Positions 21,827 to 32,510 of a stretch of DNA of 64,000 bases are shown here, piece after piece. A program made the translations under genes and the position numbers. The stretch comes from Telmatactis stephensoni (Eukaryota; Cnidaria; Anthozoa; Actiniaria; Isophelliidae). The notes under the pieces were generated by a model, which was not told the DNA's origin, did no database searches, and saw only the letters and a list, made by a program, of their open reading frames with translations. The stretch is taken from NCBI GenBank assembly GCA_029948255.1, contig JALIZF010001838.1, forward strand, positions 882,343 through 946,342, read 5' to 3'. The first letter of the stretch is position 1. Each line of letters begins with the position of its first letter.

Positions 21827-22210
21827 AGGGGGGGGGGGGACTCCGATCGTAAATGGACGGGGATGCTCGTCAAAATCTGCCATCTGGTACCTTTTAGGGT
21901 GTCTCAGACTTAAGTGAACTACCAGAGACATACATGGTACCTATTAGGGACTGTTTTGGGGTACACAAACTACCTAAAATAAGCATGAAAGCGACGATTT
22001 CGATGATCTGAATTGACTCTTCAAACCACATCGATAACAAAGTGTTTCATTACTTTAATTCTTTATTATTGTTTTTGAATTGGTACCCTTTAGGGGTAGA
22101 AACGAAATGTTGCCACTCCCACTCAGAGGTAACTTTTAGGGGTCATTTTCAAAATTTCCGACGAGCATTCCCGTCCTCTTATATATAGGAGTACCCCCCC
22201 CCCCCCCGGG
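21827..22210. mobile_element. 384-bp MITE with poly-G/poly-C termini
   Basis: The element begins with A and 13 G followed by ACTCC. It ends GGAGTA followed by about 15 C and GGG. Similarity of the two ends resumes inward at GGACGGG.ATGCTCGTC. The 9-mer CATACTAGC is duplicated (21818-21826 and 22211-22219). Unit 2 has uninterrupted sequence at about 5356. The duplication length (8-9 bp) would fit hAT, Merlin or MULE. The homopolymer lengths may be unreliable. Confidence 0.75.
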
Positions 22211-22486
22211 CATACTAGCTAGGGATATCCAGCAGGAAAGACAAACCGGGAATAATTAGGTAGTCCCCTCATGTACACAGTAGACTAGACTTGCTATCCT
22301 CTCTTATTTAGTCTTTATTTTGGTCTTATTCTTCGGGTTTTTTTCTATGCTCGAGAGGACGACTTCTTTTCCCTGTGGGATTTTGATTAGCGCTTCGCGC
22401 CAAAACCCCGCTGGGGGCGAAAGCAATCAGTATGTCAATTTTTTCGAATAAGAATAGCTGTAGCTCGGCGTTGCACACTCGCGGTG

Positions 22487-22650
22487 ATTTTTTGCTGAGG
22501 GAGAAAACCTCGTAGAAAAAAACCCTCGTGGCATGGCAGAGAACAAACCCAATTCACATATGATCTGAGCACTCGAGCTTAGACTCTAACCAAGACCATA
22601 TTCGGTAAAAGCCGGTGCTCTCAACAATCGGCCAACCATGCCACATACCC
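22487..22650 (-). mobile_element. tRNA-derived SINE, copy 4
   Basis: Same family and orientation as 6238-6433, slightly shorter, with the A-box complement near 22627-22637. It sits at the matching place in unit 4, so it was probably carried by the unit duplication. Confidence 0.65.
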
Positions 22651-22791
22651 AAACCGGGTTGATGGCTTATTTAATAACCAGTTTAAATCTAATTAATTCA
22701 GAATATCAAGACACTTTCCTGACAGGACAGTACATCTCGATTCTGATTGGCTACTGACTAATTTTAGAGTACCGGAGTTTTGAAGTTACAA

Positions 22792-23086
22792 TGCCGGTAA
22801 GAACTAGGAAGCTTTCTATTGTTCTGCGGCATATCGCTTTGCCCATGGCAGAATTTCTTGGTTTCAAGATAGAAAATATATCATTCTATGGATAACATGT
22901 TTCCAAAATAAAAAGTACAAAACCTCGTCTAGTTTCTTTTGTGTTAAAAGATTTCATCCAATCATAAGCTTTCAAAATAATACCCAAGCTACACTTCGAA
23001 TTTGCATGCCATGTTCCCCACGTTGAAGTTTTGTCAACATTGAATAGTTTTTATATTGTTAGGCTCCCTAGTTCTTACGCGCGCAT
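22792..23086. mobile_element. MITE with TIR GTAAGAACTAGG, copy 2
   Basis: The left end is GCCGGTAAGAACTAGGAAGC and the right end GGCTCCCTAGTTCTTACGCG. It is the shorter relative of 7135-7581 at the same place in the unit, so the insertion predates the unit 2/unit 4 duplication and one copy later changed length by about 150 bp. Confidence 0.65.
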
Positions 23087-23238
23087 CGTCACTTAAAAGG
23101 AAACTTTCTCGAGCTTGTGAAAAAAGTTGAAGCTCCGTATCAGCTGCAGCTTTGTTATCTCAGTTTTCATCTTTTTCTAGTGAAGGTAATGTCAATTTAA
23201 TTACGTCATTGTCAGAAGTTGATGTCATTTCGGCCAGT

Positions 23239-23245
23239 TATAAAA
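23239..23245 (+). promoter_or_regulatory. TATA box of GPCR copy 4
   Basis: TATAAAA in GGCCAGTTATAAAAGACATGG, 340 bp before the ATG at 23579. Confidence 0.5.
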
Positions 23246-23578
23246 GACATGGTCTGAGCCAGTAACAGTTTTACCCATTCAACGGAAGACGCATATCTTT
23301 GAGAATACTCGGTGAATTCGAAGATCCTCCTTAACTCTGTCAAAATCTATAACCCATTTATGAAAAGAGTGAAAACAAAGTTTAACAAGCCACCGAGGTC
23401 TCACTCAAACATCGTACTAATATTATTTGGAGATTCATCTTTGAGAATATATATATACTCGTTAACGTCATTCCAGAGAAGACCGAATCTCTTGTCACCT
23501 CCAACAACAGCTTGCTAAGCGGAAAAAAACAAGTTGCAAGTCATCAAGCTACCACAACACACTAAGTTTGCTTAAAAC

Positions 23579-24484
23579 ATGAACAATTCTACAACGCCAC
23601 AAACAGTTAGCAACTATTTTGACCATCACTATGGCAACTTTAAGTATTTCTTGATAGTCGTGAATTCTCTCAGCTCGATTGTGACTGCAGTTCTCAACTT
23701 TTTAGTGATTTTGACTTTTGCAAAGACAGCTTCTTTGCGAACTCCCTCGTACATTTTAATTCTTAGCTTGGCCATCTCTGACTTGGGCATTGGTGTAGTG
23801 ACACAACCTGCTTATTGTATTCTTCATATTTCCTGGTTAACGGGGAACCATTCTTTGTATCAAAGTAGCTTTAATGTTTTGCTACGAACCTTTAACGTGC
23901 TACTAACTTGTTCATTTCTTACGGTGACTTCCATCACTATCGATAGGTTTCTTGCTCTTCACCTACATCTGAGGTACCAAGAACTTGTCACAACCAAGCG
24001 CTCTTACATAGTTGTAATAACAATTTGGGTAGTTAGCTTATTGTGGAGTTTTGTACTTGCAATAGAAGGAAATTGGGTCTACATTATTGACTCTTCTTTA
24101 ACAATTGTTGTAATAATTATTGACGTTTATCTGATGCTGAGAATCTCTCGAGTTATTCGCAGACACCAAGCACAGATTAAGATTGACGCTGAACAACATC
24201 CACAACAGCCAACCATGAACATGCAAAGATATAAGAAAACTGCTAATGTGATGTACTATATCACTGGTGTATTTCTTGTGTGTTATTTGCCTGCCATGGT
24301 AATTGGTCTTTTGTACCGTGTACTGAAAAATATGGGGATTAGTATGGGAATAGCAGAGTATTATGCTGGACAGTTAGCTTATACAATTGTTATGATGAAC
24401 AGTGCGTTGAATCCACTGATTTGTTGCTGGAGAATAGAAGAAATACGGAGGGGGACCTTGGGGTTTGCGGTATTGCGGTATTGA
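23579..24484 (+). CDS. Class A GPCR copy 4, open, transposon-derived tail
   Basis: The only receptor in the window with an unbroken frame (301 residues). Seen: NNST near the N-terminus; TM1 with N40; TM2 with SLAISDL (D68); IDRF at 121-124; W150 in TM4; a very short second outer loop without Cys; TM5 without the usual Pro; CYLP in TM6 (P238); TM7 NPLICC at 278-283, where the other copies have NPLIYC. The class A disulfide Cys at the top of TM3 is Phe. Short loop 2 and missing Pro/Cys recall the melanocortin-adenosine-cannabinoid group, but the ligand is unknown. After EEIR the last ten ancestral residues are replaced by RGTLGFAVLRY from the transposon at 24448. Membrane signalling role inferred from family only. 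Confidence 0.88.
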   Translation: MNNSTTPQTVSNYFDHHYGNFKYFLIVVNSLSSIVTAVLNFLVILTFAKTASLRTPSYILILSLAISDLGIGVVTQPAYCILHISWLTGNHSLYQSSFNVLLRTFNVLLTCSFLTVTSITIDRFLALHLHLRYQELVTTKRSYIVVITIWVVSLLWSFVLAIEGNWVYIIDSSLTIVVIIIDVYLMLRISRVIRRHQAQIKIDAEQHPQQPTMNMQRYKKTANVMYYITGVFLVCYLPAMVIGLLYRVLKNMGISMGIAEYYAGQLAYTIVMMNSALNPLICCWRIEEIRRGTLGFAVLRY

Positions 24485-25856
24485 TCATTTTTTAATGCGG
24501 TATTGCGGTAAAATGATCAAAATCTTGCGGTAATGCGGGATTTGCGATCCGTGCGATATGCGATATTTACAGCTTTAAGATGCGAGATTGCGGGAAAAAC
24601 ATTTTCGAATTGCGGTATTGCGATATCATTAATGGGCTCCTGTTTTAGCCCAGCGGTATGCGGGATTTTGTGGTCGTTGTAGTTTTAGATACATTGGCTT
24701 GACCTTTTTGTCATCTCAAGCTAAGGAATTGGATATCATATGTCATATTTCAATTAAGAACCAATCATAAACGAAGATTATCTTAAATGTAACTTGAGCG
24801 ACCTGTAGAGTCACGTAAGCAGCGCAAGGTCGTGCAAGTATCTGGTTTGACCTGGTAATCTCGTGCGTTTACAGACCTTTTCAGCATTACTTCTTTATTG
24901 TAATCATGTCCAGTAAAGAAGTGTGCCACATTTCCTTGATCAGTAAATCAAGCATAATAGAATGCGTTTCCTTCTTCTATGAAGAATGAAAGGGAAGCGA
25001 ACATGTTTCAACAACCGTCTTCTTCTTTAGGTAAGTTGTTCTGATACATGACCGTGCACTACTTGATGTTATTAACTGATAGTTTCGTGATTATAATAGT
25101 GACATGTATTTATCGTGGAAAGCTGGAGACGACCTACGACGCTGACGACTGATATATGAGTATAATATATGAATCTGATGAATGCTCCTTTCTATACAGA
25201 AGGTCAGATTTACCGATTACTGTTGTAGAATCTAGCGTTACTGGTCAGCGGAAATTGCCGCCAAATTTAATCTTCATAATTCATGTTAATTCGTGTATAA
25301 AGTTTCCGTTGCAAGAACGTTCAAGCTGATGAGGAGAGAATACCATGAGGTATTTCAACCATTCTTTTGGCATTAATCGAACTTCAAGTTGTAAATTATT
25401 GTGTTTAACTTTATTTAGAACCGCCACGATAATCGTCGCCAATGTATTCAACAGTTTATCGTCGATATAGTTCAAGAACGAGAACCCCGCAGTAAAAATG
25501 AGTTACTTCAGTTACGAGGCGTTTCTCCAGTATTCAATCCCTTTATGTAGATCGTTTCTACAACTGTAAAATATTGATACCTTACGTTTTAGTCACGCAA
25601 AGTGTTTAAAGTGAGTCGTAGTAAAAAAAGCTAAGTCGATAAAATGGCGATTTCTTTGTTTCCACATCCAAAACGTGCACTGCGTGGCTTATCATATACG
25701 ATATTTACAATTCGCCGAAAAAAAGTTTAAATTTTAATTTATTTTATTGTATTTTTTTGCGGTACGCGGGATTTGCGATATTTCTATGCGGTATTGCGGG
25801 ATTTCCGAATTTTTTTTGCGGTATTGCGGGATCCAGAACCCCCCAATGTCCCCCTC
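24448..25856. mobile_element. 1.4-kb transposon inserted in the GPCR copy 4 tail
   Basis: Ends are GAGGGGGACCTTGGGG and the complement of the right end CCCCAATGTCCCCCTC. AATACG is duplicated (24442-24447 and 25857-25862). Intact copies at 4000, 8868 and 14250 give the empty site GAAATACG(G/A)AACGC. Both ends contain runs of GCGGTATTGCGG-type repeats in the same orientation, six or more in all. No long frame is seen; a 78-codon frame at the right end consists of these repeats. Superfamily not assignable from a 6-bp duplication. Confidence 0.8.
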
Positions 25857-25896
25857 AATACGGAACGCATTGCTTCAGGTTTTACGGAGACAATGA
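25857..25896 (+). other. Displaced original 3' end of GPCR copy 4
   Basis: AATACGGAACGC onward to TGA at 25894-25896 encodes the NALLQVLRRQ end found in copies 1-3. It is now separated from its gene by the 1.4-kb insertion and cannot be reached in frame. The shared 3' region follows, with AATAAA at 25960-25965. Confidence 0.85.
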
Positions 25897-28470
25897 CAAT
25901 AATACTGTGTGCAATGTTCTTATGTATATAAGTTGTTTAGTTCATAAACTCCTTCACTCAATAAATGTACAATTGCATATATTTGGTGATTGATCAATGT
26001 ATGGCTCAATTTTACCTCCGCTTACGTTGTTCTTGTTTTGATTTCGATATCAAGCGACAGCAGCAGTAACCTAAGCAGATATGAAACCGTTCCGTTTCTT
26101 TCAACGAAAGAGCGACCATCGTACTATGCTGCTATTTCTGCTTCTGCTCTTATAATTCCGGCCGAGAGCGTAGTTTTTGCAAGACAGTTGCTTTAACGCG
26201 CTGATACAGCTTTCATGATGAATCTACTTTTTATAAGTGTTGAATACAAAGAATTGATGAAGCTTTCTTTTTAACTCATTGGTGATTTGATTGCTGCATT
26301 CTTCTACCTTTTTCACTAAAATATTAGTGTTCCTACATTGTATTAGCCCTTACCGTCAGAATATTCGAATTCGTTCTATACGAAGGATTAATAAAAACCT
26401 CATTAAAAATACCTAGATTTTATAGTCATAAATTTGGACAAATGCACATTACTTTCTGAGAAGGTTTAAACATTTGTAATTGACTGTTCTTTGAAAGAAT
26501 AAGTCACTTTGTTCATGAAAGAGTGCTTCTAGTTAAAAGAAACAAATATAAAAGGATAATGAAAAATAGGCTTTCTTCATGAAAACGATGAAAAGTAAAA
26601 ATGAATAAAAACTAGCTAATTTAGAGAGAACTCCGGAAGGCTACAATAATCTAGTTTTATAGAAACTCTTTTGTACATTGTAATGTAATACTGCTCGATA
26701 TTCGCAAAGACGGTTTTACTTAATTGAAAGCAATGAGCAATTAAAAAGTCGCCAGAACATGCATGTTAATTCTCCTTTTTCTAATTTTTATATTGTGCTT
26801 TCATTAATGGAATTCCTAGACTTTCAAAGTAATTAAAAGAAAGAAATATGAAAAAGGATAATGAAACAAAATAGGGTTTCTTCATGAAAACAATGAAAAG
26901 AAAAGTAAGAATAAACGAATAAAAGCTAGCTAAATTAGAGAAAACTGAAAATTACAATAACCTAGTTTTAGAAGCTCTTTTGTACATTGTGATGTAATAC
27001 TGCTCGATATTGGCAAAGACGGTTTTACTTGATTGAAAGCAATGAGCAAAAAAGTCGCCAGAACATGTTAATTTTCCTTTTTCTATTTTTTTTTTTCTTG
27101 CGCTTTCATTAATGGTATATTCCTAGACCTTCGAAGTTTCTTGACGTCAACGTAATTTAATCTAAGTGATGGTTTTGATCAAACCAACTTGAACCATCTG
27201 CCCTGTCGTACAGTTAGTCATGAAAAGAAGAAAAATATTTTTTTCATTTATCCTTAAAAATGAATTCCCGAGGTAGCGACATTCAATTGTGTATTGCGAT
27301 ATGCAATTATGTATATGTAAGTTGTTTAGTTCTGAATCATAAACTCCTTCTTTCAATAATGTTTAGAAATTTGTTTTATAGAATAACTATGATATAACGC
27401 GCGCTCTGATTGGCCAAAGGACGCGTGTCGCGCGTTCTCTATGAGAACACATAGCACGCGCGCCTAGATTTTCAAACTTTCTCAAACGAAAAAAGAAAAG
27501 TAAAACTTCAATTGTATTTTAACTCGGCAGCAATACTATGTTGAGTTATAGAAGCACTTGCGAATTGTAAGAAGACCCGAGAAGTGTTGAGAAGCACTCG
27601 GCTACGCCTCATGCTTCTCCTAACACTTCTCTCGTCTTCTTACAATTCCCGCGTGCTTCTATAACTCAACATAGCACGCTGCCTCGTTTTCTATTTCTAC
27701 AATAAATTGTTCTTTGAAAGAATAAGTCAATGGTCGCTTATAAGCTCAAGAAAAGTGCTTTTAGCTGAAAGAAAGAAATATAACAAGGGAGAATGAAACA
27801 AAATAGGCTTTCTTCATGAAAACAATGAAATTAAAGGTAAACTGAAACATGAATAAAAACTAGCTAATTTAGAGAAGCTCTTTTGTACATTGTGATGTAA
27901 TACTGCTCGATCGATTGGCAAAGACGGTTTTACTTGATTGACAGCAATGAGCAAAAAAGTCGCCAGAACATGTTAATATTTCTTCAGTTTTCTTGTACTA
28001 TCATAATGGAATATTCCTAGACTTTCGACGTTTACCATTAACTTAAATCATCTGCCCAGCTGTCGTACAGCTAGACATGAAAAGAGAAAGATTCTATTCC
28101 TTTTTTTTACATAAAAATGAATTCCCTGTAGCCAGAGTCTCTGTGGTGTACTTCAGGAATCTATACTTGGTCTATTCAATTGACTAAAATTAAGGGAAGG
28201 TTATGTATAAAAATGTTAACCACACAAAAACAAAACCAGTTAAGATAACTTATGATCATTTTTGGCGTCAATATCTCGTATTGTGAATTAATATATGTGG
28301 AATTATTTAGTAATTTATCCATTGAGACCTTACTGTCAAAATTGTCTAAAATTGTCCCTCCAGGCCGCTGCGCAGGCTATAGGCTACTGAGAACTGATTA
28401 TTCAATTATCCAAAAGCATTCAGTTGTTGTATGTGAAAAAAAGCTGTTTTAATTTGGGTAAGACAGTAGT
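25897..28470. other. Downstream region of unit 4 with triplicated module
   Basis: No gene. Matches the downstream modules of other units. The segment containing GAAAGAATAAGTCA, AATAGG(C/G)TTTCTTCATGAAAAC and AAGACGGTTTTACTT is present three times in a row in whole or part (about 26480-26780, 26826-27090, 27710-27990), against once elsewhere. This is local tandem duplication. A foldback element lies between the second and third. Confidence 0.5.
27536..27673. repeat. Foldback MITE, family B
   Basis: Long hairpin. Arms run CTATGTTGAGTTATAGAAGC through ATTGTAAGAAGAC and GAGAAGTGTTGAGAAGCA, with the complement on the other side. The loop is CTCGGCTACGCCTCA. Sequence flanking the outer ends (GCGCGCTCTGATTGGCC near 27400) recalls motifs near other foldbacks such as 42850. 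Confidence 0.75.
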
Positions 28471-29380
28471 TATTAATGAATATGCAATATGGTCTCTTGA
28501 TAACTAGAGATATTCTTTTCTAAATAATCCACATTTAAATTAATATAGTATTTTATAGAATAACAGAATATTACATCTATATAAGGAGCAGTGCGAGAGG
28601 TCCCAAGTTCGATCCCCAGTGACTTCACAACCTTGTTTCGACTTCTTTCCTTTCCGTGTAGCTTTTAATACCCTTAAAACGAAGTACTGGTGGAGAGAAG
28701 GGGTAGAGGGCGCACCTTGGAACGCTTGACACATGAGCCTCTGGCTCGGGAGAATTGAGCAACCACTCCCTGCGATTTCGAAGTAAAACATTAGCCTTTC
28801 CCTTTGCCATTTTTATTATATCTACCCCATAGTGGTAATTATAATCATTTGCATCAGCGCTTGCTTATCTTTCAAAAATACTATAATTCTAATCAGTTTG
28901 AATCATGGGACTTGTACCCAGGCCAAGGAACGTAATGATCGTTGTCTCCACAAAACTGTGTATTAACGAAAACGCGTAGCAAGCGTCTTTTAAGGGGATT
29001 GGGTTTCCTGTTTGATGAAATTTAAAGCAGTTTTGGTTACACAGGAAACCCAACTCTCTTCCTTTCCTCTCAAAGAAAGGCTTGCTACTCAAGGTACGAA
29101 AACGTACAGCGCACAGGAGAGCTAGGAGTTATGCTTGCAACAAGTCCCGCTTCACGTCCCTGGTACAGGCCCTCTAGTGTGTACTGAGATTTAAATAATA
29201 CCGCGCAAATTTTCGTCTAAATGTAATGACACCTTATATCATATGGTGAGGTGCAAACATAATTGGGAACAGCTTAGAACGCATGTTTCTCTGAGATAGG
29301 ACGCGTGTTAATGGCCCCATAATAATTAGATTTAGTCTATGAGAGAGTTGTACCAAATATTTCTCTAGATTTAGGTCATT
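28471..29380. other. Vestigial tandem unit at the array edge
   Basis: Begins with the unit start and continues with the region of 410-700 (AAGGAACGTAATGATCGTTG, the GGTTTCCTGT hairpin). It then loses similarity near 29380 with no TATA box or receptor. About 28580-28818 is inserted sequence with a B-box-like AAGTTCGATCCCC and a CTTTTAATACCCTTAAAACG body, probably a tRNA-derived SINE fragment, since 11880 shows the uninterrupted site. This is the right border of the array. Confidence 0.5.
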
Positions 29381-29399
29381 TTTCAGCACCCCCAACTAA

Positions 29400-29790
29400 T
29401 AATTATAACATTCCGTATTCGTTTTCTCCATTGCGGATTACTCTTCCTAATAAGAAAAAGATCCTCGTTTGCTCAATCTACATGAGACCACCCAACAAAG
29501 GCTACAACACTTTAATTTTCGGAACAACGTAGACTACGAGACTCTACTATTAGGTGATTTTAATCAGGACATGCTCCTCAAAAGGCTCTCTACTGAAGCA
29601 AGGGATCTTCGACAACTCTTTATTGCTTATCAGCTTACACAACTTATAAAATCACCCACTCGCGTCACAGAGCGGTCTATTCGACATTGATTGACCTGGC
29701 TATTACATCAGATAAGGACGAGATACTCGCATCTGAAGTGATCCCGGCGTGTTCTATTAGCGATCACTCCCTTGCCTTTTGACTAGACGT
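29400..29790 (+). mobile_element. Broken LINE endonuclease fragment
   Basis: A frame at 29469-29690 encodes ETLLLGDFNQDML and QLIKSPTRVTERS, the typical GDFN and PTR(V)T signatures of the endonuclease/exonuclease/phosphatase domain in non-LTR retrotransposons. After a frame change near 29675 the homology continues as TLIDLAITSD and ends in SISDHSLAF, the SDH motif. Both flanks are lost and no reverse transcriptase follows. The clade cannot be told. Confidence 0.8.
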
Positions 29791-29899
29791 GCAAAAAATC
29801 CTCGTTGTCCTTCTAAAAAACTGTTTATATCAAAATCGCCGCCATTACAGTGAAATTAAGGTTGAACAAAATTTGCTAGAAAAAAAGAAAGTTTAGCAT

Positions 29900-30230
29900 T
29901 GGAATAACGCAAAGTCCATATAGATATGATCAAATGCGCTGTAAGTGTTTTCTGTTCCGGACCGACAATCCACTAGTTTTTGCAAAAAGTACAGCAGGAT
30001 CTTTTACGTCCACCATACAGGATTAGTGTGAAAGTAGAGACAGGGCCTACGGTTTAACGTCCTTGTCCGAGAAGACGTCAAACCATTTGTAGATGTTCAG
30101 ATGTACAATAATCACAAAGGCAACACCCTCGCTCTCCTCAATTATTTAAAGACGCTGAGCCGGCCGGGGAATGGAACCCAGGCTTCCCGCACAGAATACC
30201 GTCGTTCAACAACTGTGCCAATTGGGCGGC
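29900..30230 (+). repeat. Repeat fragment related to 51660-51890
   Basis: Shares ATATGATCAAATGCGCT, GACAATCC, AGTACA(A/G)CAGGATCTTTTACGTCCA and GGGCCTACG(G/T)TTTAACGTCC with 51660-51890. The first part resembles the 3' end of LINEs near 17400 and a stretch at 42210-42260. Likely a dispersed retroelement 3' end; no coding capacity. Confidence 0.55.
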
Positions 30231-30345
30231 GGGAAATAAATTAATAATTAGTAATTAATTGTTGTGAGAAAATTACGAGCCAATGAAAATTGCATGTGTT
30301 TTAAAAAAAATATAGTTTAACTCGAACAGCATGCATTACGCACTG

Positions 30346-30510
30346 TAGGGGCGGATGTAGGACTAGGAGGGGGTGCAACGTCTTCAGGAGGGAGTACACC
30401 ATCATATAAATTGGAGACTGCAGAGAGGATATCTTGAGAAAAAGGCCTCAAAATTAATCGTCTCAGGAGGGGTGCGCACCCCCTGCACCACTCCCCTAAA
30501 TCCGCCTCTG
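30346..30510. mobile_element. MITE with GGGGCGGAT ends, copy 1
   Basis: The left end is TAGGGGCGGATGTAGGA and the right end CCTAAATCCGCCTCT. GCACTG flanks both sides. The interior, GGGGGTGCA..GTCTTCAGGAGG and CACCATCATATAAATTGGA, is shared with 59080-59262. GGGGCGGAT ends are common in hAT-related MITEs; that assignment is inference. Confidence 0.7.
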
Positions 30511-30515
30511 CACTG

Positions 30516-32510
30516 ACGTCATCATTTCTTCTAAACAGACCACAGGTACTCGACGTTATCAGACACAAACCTTTATTAAACTTTCTTTTATCGATATTAA
30601 CTATCTATAATATTTCCTTACAAGTACGTAGCTTTCTGATTTTCAAAATCAAAAGCCATCATCATTATGTAAGAGCTTCATTCTTGTCCTTAGTTTAAAA
30701 CTAAAAATTTGTATTTAGTCCCTTCAGAAGCACATGATTTCTAGGACTTTTATGGTTTTATCTCCGCGGAGATTGTTTTAAAAAGTAATCTTTTCCCTCT
30801 TGGAGAAAGTTCACTTTTCTAAAAATCCGCCCGGCGGAATTCCGAATTAGAAGCACATGACTTTTAGGAACTTTATGACTGCGGCAATTACATGTATCTT
30901 CCCTCGTGGAGAAAGTTCATTTTTCTAAAAATCCGCCGGAAATCCGAATTTTGGAATGATACAGACCACTATGTGCATTAGTTTAGTCCATCAAGCACTA
31001 ACCTTGAATATAATTAACACTTCAGAACCGGATTTTCTCCATTTCCCCGATGGAAGGGGAAAGCTAATCGTGCGCGCGCACCTTTCGAAACTTCCGTGAC
31101 CGAACGCTCCCTTTGGGCAAATGGGTGCTCAGAAGGTGGGCTTTATGATTAGAACTAGCTACCGACATATGGACATTTCTGGGTTGAAAATTATACTGGC
31201 ATTAGAGATAGAGGATTCACAAAGGTGGTCAGAGTTGTCCAGGGGGGAGGGGGGTGAGTTGCCCAGGGGGAGGGGGTTGAACCACGATTAGGAAAGATGT
31301 AACATATTATGGATAAATATGAGTGCGTGGGCTTCATTTGTGGTTTGTTGTTGCTTCACCTTATAAATTATGCTGACAGCAGTTTGCTGATCGACGAAGA
31401 GATCGTAAAATAATAATAATGTCGCTTACTGAGGGCGATGCTAACTTGCAATAAGCTAGAGGACAAGTTTCGAGAGCTGAGATCGGAAGAAGTTAGTGAA
31501 ATAAAAGAATTCACGAAAGAATGAATGAATGAAAACATGAATAGATTATACATGGGTCAGTAACATAGGATCCTTGCGGTGGGAATGAATGAACCATTTT
31601 AAAAGAATATAACTAAATTACTAAGTTGAGTTCGTGAATGGATAATATAGGTTAATTAATTGATGAGTCATCGCCATCTAAAAAAACTAAAAAACATGCA
31701 ATTTAAAATAAACATAAAATGAATGAATGAATGAAATGGAAGTGAATTACTAGAAAATAAAAGAATAATAAGACGATATATGATGTGTGTTAACAAATAT
31801 TCACGCCAGGAGCAATAAGAATAATTATTAGAACGCCTCAAATGGACACTGGTGAATAGACAAATGAATAAATCCATGAAGGATCAAAGTGAAATAAATA
31901 ACCACATACACCAAAGAATATTATATGTTAAAATTCACCAAAGTCTTATGAATAAGTAAGTGTCTGTGTGTGGAAAATGAGTTTTGAATAATTATTCACA
32001 CACATCAATGTACTTCCTGCAAGGTGAAATACTTTGCGGTTTTTTTCACCAGCTTTCATCCAAAAATCAGCTTTAAAAATTAAAAAAATTCATAGCTAGT
32101 CATTAATAAACCTTTTCAAGCGATTGCGAGTCTATGGAATCAAAAAACCGCGAGTTGATAGCAACCTAATCTTGTAAAAATCAAACTCAAAAGGGGCAAA
32201 AATCTACTGGGATGCCACTTTTTTCGTTTTATGAAAAAAATTGGGATCGGGATTACTTCGGTATGATGTCGTAATTAGTTCGCAATGATTACGTCATCGC
32301 GTCTATTGTTTTTCCCAGCGATCATCGATCAAAGGTCACGTGGTTTTTAACGCGTAAATTCCGACAGACGAACGAGTCAATAAGCGAGGTTCGTGATTGC
32401 AGAGGTAAACAACGCAAAGGAAAGCAGGACAGAAAATTCAAAATTCTGGCCAGTACAGGCTCTGATCAGCTAACGCTACGCCATGAAAGCTAGGTGGGAG
32501 CCCGTAAGTA
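30516..32510. other. Gene-free region and probable KCNQ promoter region
   Basis: No gene is supported. A diverged direct repeat occurs at about 30735-30950 (GAAGCACATGA, AAAGTTCA(C/T)TTTTCTAAAAATCCGCC). Purine runs (GGGGGGAGGGG) lie near 31240. The 300 bp before the KCNQ start contain CGCG, TCACGTGG and TGATTACGTCATCG (CRE-like, near 32286-32298), plausible promoter elements. No TATA box is obvious. Confidence 0.4.

Noticed and set aside
1..29380. A novel defence or mobile gene system in the array
   Set aside because: Everything recognisable is receptor copies, retroelements and non-autonomous inverted-repeat elements. No nuclease, integrase or other effector gene was found.
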